Shown here: positions 27,607 through 35,710 of the stretch, piece by piece | How the letters are laid out: each line of letters begins with the position of its first letter | How positions within the stretch are numbered: position 1 is the first letter of the stretch | Source: Acidobacteriota bacterium | GTDB taxonomy: Bacteria > Acidobacteriota > Vicinamibacteria > Vicinamibacterales > CAVVIG01 | Direction of reading: 5' to 3' | Assembly: GCA_003222395.1 (NCBI GenBank) | Contig: QHWB01000076.1 | Coordinates: 1 to 45,012, forward strand | Length of the DNA stretch: 45,012 nucleotides | Program-made: the position numbers and the translations under genes | The notes under the pieces: generated by a model | Database searches by the model: none | Seen by the model: the letters and a program-made list of their open reading frames with translations, nothing else | Told to the model about the DNA's origin: nothing

Positions 27607-28697
27607 GGACGGCGGCCCTGTGCGGGAGCCAGTTCGTCCGTCGCCTCGTGATCCGTCGTGATGGCGTCCGCGAGTTCTCGCGCCGACACAGTGGCGGTGC
27701 CGCGTTTCATGACCACGAGACCGCCCGCGTAGTTGGCGAGCCGGGCCGCCTCGAAGAACGATGCGCCGGCGGCAAGCGCCAGTCCGAACGTGGCAATGAC
27801 GGTGTCGCCCGCGCCGGTGACGTCGGCGACTTCGTCGGATCCGAAGATCGGCACGTGGATCGTCGGCTGGTTCGGCTGGAACAGCGCCATCCCACGGCTG
27901 CCGCGCGTGATCAGCACGGCCTGCATCGCCGTTCGCGCCAACAGCCGCCGGCCGGCCCGTTCCAGGGCGCCCGCATCATCATTTATATAGATGCCCAGAA
28001 CCTGCTCCACTTCAGACTCGTTCGGCGTGCACGTCGTCAGGCCGCGATAGTCGAGCAGGCGATATCTCGAGTCGATCAGCACCGGAACGGGCCGCCGCCG
28101 GCCGCGCCGCTCGACGGCCTTACGTACCGACGCGGCGAGCGCAGGCGTCACGAGTCCCGATCCGTAGTCCGACAACAGCACCGCGTCGCAGGCGTCGATT
28201 GTGGGCGCGATCTTCTTCGCGAGCGCGCGGCCGACCGACTCGTGGAGCGGCCACTCGGTTTCGCGATCGATGCGGACCACCTGCTGCCGAGCGGCATGGA
28301 CGCCGCCGGCCAGGATCCGCGTCTTCACCGGCGTGCGATAGCCGCGCGATCTGATGACGTGGGTCCGCTCGACGCCGCGATGGAAGCTCCCGATCAGCCG
28401 GCGCCCTTCCACATCGTCGCCGACGATGCCGACCAGCCGCGAGCGGCCGCCGAGCGCGGCGACGTTGTTGGCGGCGTTCGCGGCGCCGCCGCCAACGATC
28501 TCGGTCGTGTCGTACTTGAGAATCAGGACGGGCGCCTCACGCGAGACGCGGGCGACGTCGCCGTAGATGAACTCGTCGGCGATGAGATCGCCGACGACCA
28601 GGATGCGGCGGCTCGAAAAGCGGTCGACGAGCCCGAGCAGCCGTTCCCTGCGCTCGGCCTCGCCGGGAAGAGGATGCACGCTACGCGCGATCAACAT
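27603..28697 (-). CDS. hldA: D-glycero-beta-D-manno-heptose-7-phosphate kinase (PfkB family)
   Basis: 364 residues. PfkB/ribokinase fold: N-terminal ILVVGDLIADEFIYGDVARV, substrate region IVGGGAANAANNVAALGGRS and the C-terminal anion hole/catalytic base motif EVADVTGAGDTVIATFGLAL. It phosphorylates heptose-7-phosphate at C1 in ADP-heptose synthesis, as does the N-terminal half of HldE. ATG 28695-28697 lies inside the end of gmhB (17-base overlap). Next in the pathway is gmhB, directly upstream, then hldC downstream. Secure by sequence and context. Confidence 0.92.
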   Translation of the reverse strand: MLIARSVHPLPGEAERRERLLGLVDRFSSRRILVVGDLIADEFIYGDVARVSREAPVLILKYDTTEIVGGGAANAANNVAALGGRSRLVGIVGDDVEGRRLIGSFHRGVERTHVIRSRGYRTPVKTRILAGGVHAARQQVVRIDRETEWPLHESVGRALAKKIAPTIDACDAVLLSDYGSGLVTPALAASVRKAVERRGRRRPVPVLIDSRYRLLDYRGLTTCTPNESEVEQVLGIYINDDAGALERAGRRLLARTAMQAVLITRGSRGMALFQPNQPTIHVPIFGSDEVADVTGAGDTVIATFGLALAAGASFFEAARLANYAGGLVVMKRGTATVSARELADAITTDHEATDELAPAQGRRP

Positions 28698-29289
28698 GCG
28701 TCAGTATCCAGCTCGCCGCGGCCGCAAGATTATCCACGATGGCGTCGGCGTCCAGGCCCGGCGGCCAGGAGGGCACGGGCGGCAGCTCGTCGCGCGTCGT
28801 CGTGCGTTTGCGCACGAGAATCGACCGCGCGCCGGCCGCGCGGGCAGCGCCGACGTCGAGCCACGTGTCACCGACGACGAACGACCGCGACGGATCGAGG
28901 CCGAGGTCTCGCGACGCCCGCTCAATCATGCCGCAGCCCGGCTTTCGACAGTCGCAGGCCTGCACGTACGGCTCGACCTTGCCCTGCGGATGATGCGGAC
29001 AATAGTAGTAGGCGTCGATGCGGGCGGCGCCGGCCGCCACCTGCTCCGCGATGCGGCGATGTGTTTCGTCGACGAAGGCCTCGGTCAGGATGCCGCGCGC
29101 GATGCCCGACTGATTGGTGATGACGACGACCGGCAGGCCCGCGCGATTCAGCGCGCGAATCGCGTCGATGCTCCACGGAAAGAACACGATCTGATCGAGA
29201 TGACGGAGATACCCGACGTCCTCGATGATCGTGCCGTCGCGATCGAGGAAGACAGCCGGAAGCCGCCCTGGGTCAGGTCGAAACGTCAC
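28681..29289 (-). CDS. gmhB: D-glycero-beta-D-manno-heptose-1,7-bisphosphate 7-phosphatase
   Basis: 202 residues from GTG 29287-29289, overlapping the waaF stop (GTGA). HAD-family phosphatase with VFLDRDGTI (catalytic Asp16 and Asp18), VVVITNQSGIARGI and SRSFVVGDTWLDVGAARAAG. The Zn site of GmhB is visible as CPHHPQG and CDCRKPGCG. It removes the 7-phosphate between the kinase and adenylyltransferase steps. The frame remains open far upstream within waaF, but the residues before the GTG do not resemble the family. The isomerase gmhA is not in the window. Confidence 0.9.
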   Translation of the reverse strand: MTFRPDPGRLPAVFLDRDGTIIEDVGYLRHLDQIVFFPWSIDAIRALNRAGLPVVVITNQSGIARGILTEAFVDETHRRIAEQVAAGAARIDAYYYCPHHPQGKVEPYVQACDCRKPGCGMIERASRDLGLDPSRSFVVGDTWLDVGAARAAGARSILVRKRTTTRDELPPVPSWPPGLDADAIVDNLAAAASWILTHVDRA

Positions 29290-30350
29290 AATGTTCGACG
29301 GGCAGCCGCGACGACCGCTGCGGCGCTGACGCCGCGAAGGCAACGATGATCGAGGGGACACTCGCGCAGCATGCACGGCCGGCACCACACGTCGTTGGTG
29401 ACGATCGCGTGCGCGTCGCCCATCGGTCGGGTGGCGAGGTCGTTGGTCGGACCGAACACCGCAGTGACAGGGACACCCGCCGCCGCCGCGAGATGCATCG
29501 CGCCGGAATCATTCGTGACGAGGGCGCGGCAGTGCGCCAGCACGCCGGCGAGCGTCGGCAGATCCGTTTTGCCGACGAGATCGATCAAATGTAGGGCGGC
29601 GCTTTCAGCGCCGCCGACGCGGGCCTGACCGTCTCCGCCAAGACTACGGCGGTCCGTCGAAGCGTTTCGCGAAGGCGGAAAGGCCCGCGCCACACCGATC
29701 GTTGTTGAAACATCGGCCGCGCTGCCGATCATCACGGTCTGCACGCCGTCAGAGGCAAAATTGCTCGCAAGGTCGGCGAAGTATTCGGGCGGCCATCGCT
29801 TCGCTCCGCCGTACGCCGCGCCGGGCGCGATCGCGGCGAGCGGCGCGCGCCGATCCCACCCCCATTCGATCAACAGGCGCGCGCCCGCGCGGCGAACGGC
29901 GTCTCCAATCGCGAGACGCGGCTGGATGTCGCCGTGCGGAAAACCGAGCGCGTGTACCAGCTGTTGGTAGTACTCGACCTGATGCAGCCCTGAAGGAGGA
30001 TCGATGGCTCGCGTCAGCAACGGACCGCGCAGCTGCGTGCGGTAGCCCCATCGCTGCGCGATGCCCGCGCGATACGTGATCAGCGCCGCGTGGACCGAGT
30101 TCGGCAGCAGCAGCGCCGTATCGAACGCGCGCGCGCCGAGGTCCGCGGCGGCAGCGCGCCACGCTCTTCGATCGAGCACGATCGTCTCGTCGATGCCGCG
30201 CGCGAGCTGGAAGAGCGGCGCGATCGCGGGACGCGCGGCGATCGCGATCGTTGCGGCGGGCCGACCGCGCCGCACGTCGTCGATCGCGGGCAGCGCCATC
30301 ACGGCGTCGCCCAACCAGTTCGGCGCCATGATGACCAGCCGGTTGTTCAT
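29286..30350 (-). CDS. waaF: ADP-heptose:LPS heptosyltransferase II (GT9), with inserted palindromic element
   Basis: 354 residues. N-terminal LVIMAPNWLGDAVMALPAID is the WaaF signature; AIAPGAAYGGAKRWPPEYFA and ALVTNDSGAMHLAAAAGVPV belong to the donor domain, with a C-terminal WCRPCMLRECPLDHRCLRG. It adds the second heptose to the LPS inner core. Between ARA (about 223) and LIDLVGKTDLP (about 255) the protein carries about 30 residues (NASTDRRSLGGDGQARVGG and neighbours) that relatives lack. They are encoded by the palindromic element at 29592-29689. The reading frame is kept, so the enzyme may tolerate the loop. Start ATG 30348-30350; only 21 bases separate it from the divergent GT2 start. 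Confidence 0.88.
   Translation of the reverse strand: MNNRLVIMAPNWLGDAVMALPAIDDVRRGRPAATIAIAARPAIAPLFQLARGIDETIVLDRRAWRAAAADLGARAFDTALLLPNSVHAALITYRAGIAQRWGYRTQLRGPLLTRAIDPPSGLHQVEYYQQLVHALGFPHGDIQPRLAIGDAVRRAGARLLIEWGWDRRAPLAAIAPGAAYGGAKRWPPEYFADLASNFASDGVQTVMIGSAADVSTTIGVARAFPPSRNASTDRRSLGGDGQARVGGAESAALHLIDLVGKTDLPTLAGVLAHCRALVTNDSGAMHLAAAAGVPVTAVFGPTNDLATRPMGDAHAIVTNDVWCRPCMLRECPLDHRCLRGVSAAAVVAAARRTL
29592..29689. repeat. Palindromic repeat element inserted in frame inside waaF
   Basis: Two perfect hairpins sit side by side. GGCGGCGCT-TTC-AGCGCCGCC spans 29595-29615. CGCGGGCCT (29618-29626) pairs with AGGCCCGCG (29681-29689) around an inner CCGCC/GGCGG stem (29635-29652). The sequence is unlike the rest of waaF and corresponds exactly to the residues absent from relatives (about 221-253). 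It resembles REP/palindromic elements that insert in genes without breaking the frame. Confidence 0.75.
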
Positions 30351-30371
30351 GTGGTACGGTGTCCCTTTCCG

Positions 30372-31067
30372 ATGCCGAAGCTCGTCGACCCAGTGCTGTC
30401 GGTCGTGATGCCCGTGTATAACGAGCGTACCACGGTTGACGAAATCATTCGCCGCGTGCTCGCCGTTCCGCTCCGCATCGAGCTCGTCGTCGTCGACGAT
30501 GGATCCGACGACGGAACGAAAGAGATCCTGGAACAGCTGCAGTGCGAGCTCAGGTTCAACCTGCTGCGCCAGAAGAACGCCGGCAAAGGCGCGGCGCTCC
30601 GGCGCGGCTTCGCCGAAGTAACCGGCGATCTCGTCGTCATACAGGATGCCGATCTCGAATACTCACCCGAAGAATATCCGCAGCTCATCGAGCTCATCTG
30701 CGACGACAAGGCCGACGTCGTCTACGGGTCGCGATTTCTCGGCCGGCATCGCGCGTTCATGTTCGCCCATTACATGGGGAACAAGCTCGTCACCTTCGCG
30801 ACGAACGTTCTGTACAACACGATGCTGACCGACATGGAGACGTGCTACAAGGCGATGCGGATCGAGGTGCTGCGATCGATGAGGCTGAAGTCGAACGGCT
30901 TCGGGATCGAACCCGAGATCACCGCGAAGATCTTCAAACGCGGCTACCGTGTGTACGAGGTGCCGATCACCTACGCGGGACGCGGATACGAGCAGGGAAA
31001 GAAGATCACGTGGCGCGCCGGATTCGGCGCCCTGTGCGTGTTGCTGAAGTACCGTTTTACCGAGTAG
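30372..31067 (+). CDS. Glycosyltransferase family 2 (dolichol-phosphate-mannosyltransferase-like)
   Basis: 231 residues. GT2 fold with LSVVMPVYNERTTVDEIIRR, ELVVVDDGSDDGTKEILEQL, RQKNAGKGAALRRGFAEVTG, the metal-binding QDADLEYSPEEYP and DVVYGSRFLGRHRAF. The C-terminus has NGFGIEPEITAKIFKRGYRV and EVPITYAGR. No membrane helices, so it is the cytosolic DPM1-like type that transfers a sugar from a nucleotide donor to a polyprenyl phosphate or other carrier at the membrane. Donor is unknown. ATG 30372-30374 is the first start in a 21-base gap shared with waaF on the other strand, so its promoter must overlap waaF. It precedes nadE by 47 bases. Confidence 0.85.
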   Translation: MPKLVDPVLSVVMPVYNERTTVDEIIRRVLAVPLRIELVVVDDGSDDGTKEILEQLQCELRFNLLRQKNAGKGAALRRGFAEVTGDLVVIQDADLEYSPEEYPQLIELICDDKADVVYGSRFLGRHRAFMFAHYMGNKLVTFATNVLYNTMLTDMETCYKAMRIEVLRSMRLKSNGFGIEPEITAKIFKRGYRVYEVPITYAGRGYEQGKKITWRAGFGALCVLLKYRFTE

Positions 31068-31114
31068 GGGCGGACAGTGTCTTCGCCCCGCGGAGCCCGT
31101 GTCACGTTGCGACG

Positions 31115-32767
31115 ATGAAGATCGCGCTTTTGCAGATCAATCCGACCGTCGGCGATCTGTCGGGCAACGCGCGATTGATTGTCGACGCGCTCACCGAGGC
31201 CGGGCGGCTCGGCGCCGATCTCGCCGTGACGCCGGAGCTCGCGCTCGTCGGCTACTTGCCGCGCGATCTGCTGCTCAGCCCAGGATTCATCGACGCGAGC
31301 TGGCGCGCGGCCGGCGAGCTCGCCTCCAACGTGGCTTCGATGCCGCCGGTGCTCGTCGGCTTGCCGGAGCCGAATCGATCCGACGAAGGGCGGCCGCTCT
31401 TCAACAGCGCCGTGCTGCTCCACGGCGGAACGGTGGACCAACGGTTCCGCAAGGCGCTGCTTCCGACCTACGACGTCTTCGACGAGGATCGCTACTTCGA
31501 GCCGTTCCACGGACCGCAGATCCTCGAGATCTGCGGACGGCGGCTCGGGGTCAGCATCTGCGAAGACATCTGGAACGATCGCGACTACTGGAAGCGGCGG
31601 CGATATCACCACGATCCGATCGACGAGCTCGCGCGCGTCGGGGCGACATGCGTCATCAATCTCTCCGCCTCGCCGTTCACGGCCGGCAAGCACCACCGGC
31701 GCGAAGAGATGATCGGCAGCATGGCGCGGAAGCACCGCGTGCCGGTCGTGTATGTCAACCAGTTCGGCGGCAACGACGATCTGGTGTTCGACGGCCGCAG
31801 CTGCGCGTTCGACGCCGGCGGCGCGCCGGTCGCCCGCGGCCGCGCCTTCGAGGCAGACGTCGTCATCTGCGACATCGATTGCGCGCGGCCAATCGCGCCG
31901 CCGGCCGATACGACACCCGAATCGGAAATCTGGCGCGCGCTGGTGCTCGGGACACGCGATTACGTACGGAAGTGCGGCTTCAGCTCGGCCGTGCTCGGCC
32001 TGTCGGGCGGCATCGATTCGGCGCTCACCGCGGCGATCGCCGTGGACGCGGTCGGCGCCGACCGCGTGCTCGGCGTCCTGATGCCGTCTCCGTACTCGAG
32101 CCGCGGCAGCATCGACGACGCGAGCCTGCTGGCAGCCAACCTCGGAGTCCGCACGCTGACGCTGCCGATCGAGTTGCCGATGCGCGCGTTCGACGAGACG
32201 CTGTGCGAGCCGTTCTCGACCGGATCGTGCGAGGTCGCCAGGGAGAACCTCCAGGCACGGATTCGGGGCACTCTGCTGATGGCGCTGTCGAACACGAGGG
32301 GGGCCCTGCTGCTGACGACGGGCAACAAATCGGAGCTATCCGTCGGCTACTGCACGCTTTACGGCGACATGAACGGGGGGCTGGCGGTAATCGCCGACGT
32401 GCCGAAAACAATGGTGTACCGAATCGCTCACTGGCGGAACCAGACGGCCGGGCGGCCGCTGATTCCTGAATCGAGCCTGACGAAAGCGCCGTCGGCCGAG
32501 CTTCGACCGAATCAAAGGGACCAGGATTCGCTGCCGCCGTACGACGTGCTCGACGATATCCTGCAGCGGCACATCGAGCAGCATCAGCCGGCGCGTGAAA
32601 TCGTCGCCGCCGGGTTCGATGCGGAGACGGTCCGGCGGGTGCTGAGGCTGGTCCGGCTCGCCGAATTCAAACGCAAACAGGCTGCGCCCGGATTGAAGGT
32701 CACGGATCGGGCGTTCGGAACCGGATGGCGCATGCCGATTGCGGCTCGGGTCACGGAAGGAACATGA
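31115..32767 (+). CDS. nadE: Glutamine-dependent NAD+ synthetase
   Basis: 550 residues, two-domain bacterial form. The N-terminal nitrilase-like glutaminase shows the triad Glu41 (TPELALVGY), Lys113 (FRKALLPTYDVFDEDRYF) and Cys149 (SICEDIWNDRDYW). The C-terminal synthetase shows the P-loop SGGIDS (297-302), MPSPYSSRGSIDDA, LLTTGNKSELSVGYCTLYGD and SSLTKAPSAELRPNQRDQDS. It amidates deamido-NAD with glutamine nitrogen through a 40-Angstrom-type ammonia channel known for the family. ATG 31115-31117 begins MKIALLQINPTVGD, the standard start, though no strong ribosome site is visible. Its stop overlaps the next gene's ATG (ATGA), so both are cotranslated. Confidence 0.95.
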   Translation: MKIALLQINPTVGDLSGNARLIVDALTEAGRLGADLAVTPELALVGYLPRDLLLSPGFIDASWRAAGELASNVASMPPVLVGLPEPNRSDEGRPLFNSAVLLHGGTVDQRFRKALLPTYDVFDEDRYFEPFHGPQILEICGRRLGVSICEDIWNDRDYWKRRRYHHDPIDELARVGATCVINLSASPFTAGKHHRREEMIGSMARKHRVPVVYVNQFGGNDDLVFDGRSCAFDAGGAPVARGRAFEADVVICDIDCARPIAPPADTTPESEIWRALVLGTRDYVRKCGFSSAVLGLSGGIDSALTAAIAVDAVGADRVLGVLMPSPYSSRGSIDDASLLAANLGVRTLTLPIELPMRAFDETLCEPFSTGSCEVARENLQARIRGTLLMALSNTRGALLLTTGNKSELSVGYCTLYGDMNGGLAVIADVPKTMVYRIAHWRNQTAGRPLIPESSLTKAPSAELRPNQRDQDSLPPYDVLDDILQRHIEQHQPAREIVAAGFDAETVRRVLRLVRLAEFKRKQAAPGLKVTDRAFGTGWRMPIAARVTEGT

Positions 32768-33753
32768 CAAAGGTCCTCGTCACAGGCGCCGGCGGATTCA
32801 TCGGACACCATCTCGTCTCCTACCTGCGGAAGCAGGGGCACTGGGTCCGCGGCGTCGACATCAAGCATCCGGAATACGCCGCGACCGACGCGAACGAGTT
32901 CGTCATCCGCGATCTGCGCGATCCGGCGGCGGCGCTCGCTTCGGCGCGCGGAGTGGATCATGTGTACGCACTCGCCGCCGACATGGGCGGCATGGGCTAC
33001 ATCTCGTCCAACCACGCGCGCATCCTCCACGACAACACGATCATCAACTTCAACACGCTCGACGCGGCGCACGCCAGCGGCGTCGCACGATACCTGTACA
33101 CATCGTCCGCGTGCATCTATCCCGAGTACAAACAGACCGAGACGAGCGTGACGCCCCTCAAGGAGGAAGACGCGTATCCTGCGCAGCCGCAGGACGCGTA
33201 CGGGTGGGAAAAGCTGATCACCGAGCGCCTTTGCGCACATTACCGCGACGACTACGGCATCGAGACGCGCATCGTCCGCTTCCACAACATCTTCGGTCCG
33301 CTCGGCACGTGGGACGGCGGTCGCGAGAAGGCGCCGGCGGCCATGTGCCGCAAGGTCGCGAAGGCAAAGTTGACCGGCGCGCGCGAGATCGAGATCTGGG
33401 GCGACGGCGAGCAAACGCGATCGTTCTGCTACATCGACGACTGTCTCGACGGTCTCTCGCGGCTGATGGCGTCCGACTATCGCGAGCCGCTCAACCTCGG
33501 ACAGGATCGTCTCGTCACAATCAATCAACTGGCCGACATCGTGTGCGAGGCGGCGGGCGCGACGCTCGTCAAGCGCCACGTGCCGGGTCCTCAGGGCGTC
33601 CGCGGCCGCAACTCGGACAACACACGGCTGCGCCAGGTGTTGAAGTGGGAACCGAGGATCTCGCTCGAAGAGGGACTAGGGCGCACGTACGTGTGGATTG
33701 AGGAGCAGGTGCGCCGTTCGCTGCTCGCTCACGCCTCGTCGAGCGGTTCCTGA
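32764..33753 (+). CDS. GDP-mannose 3,5-epimerase-like SDR enzyme
   Basis: 329 residues, extended SDR fold. NAD-binding TGAGGFIG (7-14), the SSACIYPE block with Cys117 and the YGWEK dyad (Tyr146, Lys150). Blocks match plant GDP-mannose 3,5-epimerase closely: AADMGGMGYISSNHARIL, QPQDAYGWEKL, RFHNIFGPLGTWDGGREKAP (Lys189 equals the plant catalytic lysine) and GPQGVRGRNSDNTRL. The enzyme would turn GDP-D-mannose into GDP-L-galactose or GDP-L-gulose, presumably for a surface polysaccharide here since no ascorbate genes are nearby. It starts at ATG 32764, overlapping the nadE stop, and its 3' end overlaps the convergent lpxL by 25 bases. Confidence 0.88.
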   Translation: MTKVLVTGAGGFIGHHLVSYLRKQGHWVRGVDIKHPEYAATDANEFVIRDLRDPAAALASARGVDHVYALAADMGGMGYISSNHARILHDNTIINFNTLDAAHASGVARYLYTSSACIYPEYKQTETSVTPLKEEDAYPAQPQDAYGWEKLITERLCAHYRDDYGIETRIVRFHNIFGPLGTWDGGREKAPAAMCRKVAKAKLTGAREIEIWGDGEQTRSFCYIDDCLDGLSRLMASDYREPLNLGQDRLVTINQLADIVCEAAGATLVKRHVPGPQGVRGRNSDNTRLRQVLKWEPRISLEEGLGRTYVWIEEQVRRSLLAHASSSGS

Positions 33754-34688
33754 TCGAGATCGGCGGACGGAAACAGTCCTCGTTCCGTGTGCGTCGACGG
33801 CGCGGCATCCCGCCAGCGCCGGTGCATCCACAGCCACAGATGCGGATCGCGCCGCACGTACATTTCGAGCACGTCGGTGCAGCGCTGCGTGAACTCACGC
33901 GCCGCCAGGTCCGCATCCGCCGCGTCCGCGCGCGGCGGATCGACGGGATGCTCGTACACCATCCGGTAGCGGCCTCGGGCGAGCGGCAGCGCGAACACCG
34001 GCACGACCGGCGCACCGGTGCGCAGCGCGAGCGCGGCGATTGCCGGCGTCGTGGCCGCGGGCCGCTCGAAGAAATCGACGTAGATCGCGTCGCTGCTCAT
34101 GATGTGCTGATCGATCAGCACGGCGACCCCGCGTCCCGCCTGCAGCATCCGCATCACGCGACGCATCGTCCCCTTACGGTAAATGACCGTATTGCCGGTT
34201 CGCTGACGGATGTCTTCGAGCAGCCGGTTCAAGTACGGATTGTCGAGCGCGCGGCCGATGACGCCGACCGGTTCCACGCGCAGCGCGTGCACCAGCGCCT
34301 GCAGCTCCCAGAACCCGAAGTGGCCGGTCACGAACAGCACGCCCTTGCGCTGGGCATACGCGCTTCTGGCGCGCTCCTCGCCGTCGATCTCCACGCGCGC
34401 GAGCATCGCGTCGGGCGACAGCGTCGCGAATTTCAGCAGCTCCATCAGCAGCCGGCCGAAGTGGCCGAACGCGCGGCGGGCGATGGCGCGGCGCTCGCGC
34501 TCGGAGCGCTGCGGAAAAGCGGTGGCGAGGTTCTCGTGCGCGACGCGGCGGTGCGTCGCATCGACGGCATACAACGCGAAGCCGAGCATGGTTCCTGCGC
34601 GCCGGACGGACGCGTCGGGCATGATGCGTACGAGCGAGAGCATCGCGCGGACGAGGCCGTATTCGATGCGCTGGCGCACGGACATCAT
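33729..34688 (-). CDS. lpxL: Lipid A biosynthesis acyltransferase (LpxL/HtrB family)
   Basis: 319 residues. LPLAT fold with the HX4E motif GHFGFWE (His123, Glu128), IGRALDNPYLNRLLEDIRQR, IYRKGTMRRVMRMLQAGRGV, LIDQHIMSSDAIYVDFFERP and the end WLWMHRRWRD. An N-terminal amphipathic/hydrophobic stretch fits membrane association. It adds a secondary acyl chain to Kdo2-lipid IVA, the step after LpxK and WaaA. ATG 34686-34688 overlaps the lpxK stop by 4 bases. LpxL versus LpxM cannot be told from the sequence. The last 25 bases overlap the end of the plus-strand epimerase gene. Confidence 0.88.
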   Translation of the reverse strand: MMSVRQRIEYGLVRAMLSLVRIMPDASVRRAGTMLGFALYAVDATHRRVAHENLATAFPQRSERERRAIARRAFGHFGRLLMELLKFATLSPDAMLARVEIDGEERARSAYAQRKGVLFVTGHFGFWELQALVHALRVEPVGVIGRALDNPYLNRLLEDIRQRTGNTVIYRKGTMRRVMRMLQAGRGVAVLIDQHIMSSDAIYVDFFERPAATTPAIAALALRTGAPVVPVFALPLARGRYRMVYEHPVDPPRADAADADLAAREFTQRCTDVLEMYVRRDPHLWLWMHRRWRDAAPSTHTERGLFPSADLDQEPLDEA

Positions 34689-35710
34689 CGTGCCGGAGCG
34701 GCGCCGGTCCCCCCGAGCCGTTCGAACAGCCAGTCGCGAAACCTGTCGGCGGGCTCGACGCCGAAGACGAGCGGCACGGCGGCAATTGGAAGATCGCCGA
34801 GATCGCATGCGGCCAGACGCACCGCATCCTTTTCCGTCGTCAGGATGATCGCGGACCGCGCCGCCTGCGCCGCCGCGGCAATCCGCTTCACGTCGCGCGC
34901 GTCGAACGGATGATGATCGCGGAACGTCATGACGTCGGCGATCTCCCAGCCGGCGGCGGCGGCATCCGCTTCGAAACGATCCGGCCGGGCGATTCCGGTG
35001 ACGAGATACACCCGCGATCCGCCGGGGACGACGACCGAATCGCGCGAGGCCGCAATCATCCGCGGTGCGGCGATCGTCCGGGTCACGCGGAAAACCGTCC
35101 GGATTTTGAGCGCGCGGGCGATCCGCTCCGCCGCAGTGTCGTAGGAAGCCGTGACGAGCGCGGCGTCGGCAATGGCGGCCGCTGACAGCCGTTCGCGCAG
35201 CCGGCCCGCCGGCAGCGGCTGATCGGCGAGATCGTCTTCGGAGACGAGAATCAGATCGACGGCCCGCGCGAGCTCGACGTGCTGAAATCCATCGTCGAGA
35301 ATGTGGACCGTCGCTCTCAGCTTGCGTTCGGCGAGGCGTCCCGACAGGTAGCGGTTCGCGCCGACGAGGACTGAAGCGCCCTTGACCGCCCGCGCCAGCA
35401 TCAGCGGCTCGTCACCCGCGGCGTCGAGCCCGGCCAGCACGGTCAATCCATCGGACACGACGGTGACGCCATCGCGCGGCTTGCGCCGCGCGTATCCTCG
35501 CGTCAGGATCGCGGGCCGCTCGCCGCTCGCGACGAGCAGCCGCGCGATGTACTCGACCATCGGCGTCTTCCCGCTGCCACCGACGCGCAGGTTGCCGACA
35601 CTGATGACAGGCTGGTCCAGGCATTTGCGCCGCGCCGGATCGCGCTCGTACCACCGGCGCCGCCAGGTAGCCGCCGCGCCGTACGCCGCTGAGAGGGATG
35701 ACAGAAACAC
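34685..35710 (-). CDS. lpxK: Tetraacyldisaccharide 4'-kinase
   Basis: 341 residues. P-loop VGNLRVGGSGKTPMVEYIA, RGYARRKP, AGDEPLMLARAV, a Walker-B-like HILDDGFQHVELARAVDLIL and the C-terminal FRDHHPFDARD and ILTTEKDAVRL. It phosphorylates the 4' position of the lipid A disaccharide. A hydrophobic N-terminus anchors it in the inner membrane. It begins at GTG 35708-35710, directly after the waaA stop with no gap, and overlaps lpxL downstream, so waaA-lpxK-lpxL is one translational unit. Confidence 0.93.
   Translation of the reverse strand: MFLSSLSAAYGAAATWRRRWYERDPARRKCLDQPVISVGNLRVGGSGKTPMVEYIARLLVASGERPAILTRGYARRKPRDGVTVVSDGLTVLAGLDAAGDEPLMLARAVKGASVLVGANRYLSGRLAERKLRATVHILDDGFQHVELARAVDLILVSEDDLADQPLPAGRLRERLSAAAIADAALVTASYDTAAERIARALKIRTVFRVTRTIAAPRMIAASRDSVVVPGGSRVYLVTGIARPDRFEADAAAAGWEIADVMTFRDHHPFDARDVKRIAAAAQAARSAIILTTEKDAVRLAACDLGDLPIAAVPLVFGVEPADRFRDWLFERLGGTGAAPAR

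Noticed and set aside
27648-29120. 490-residue plus-strand open frame
   Set aside because: Antisense of hldA and gmhB, without start context or family resemblance.
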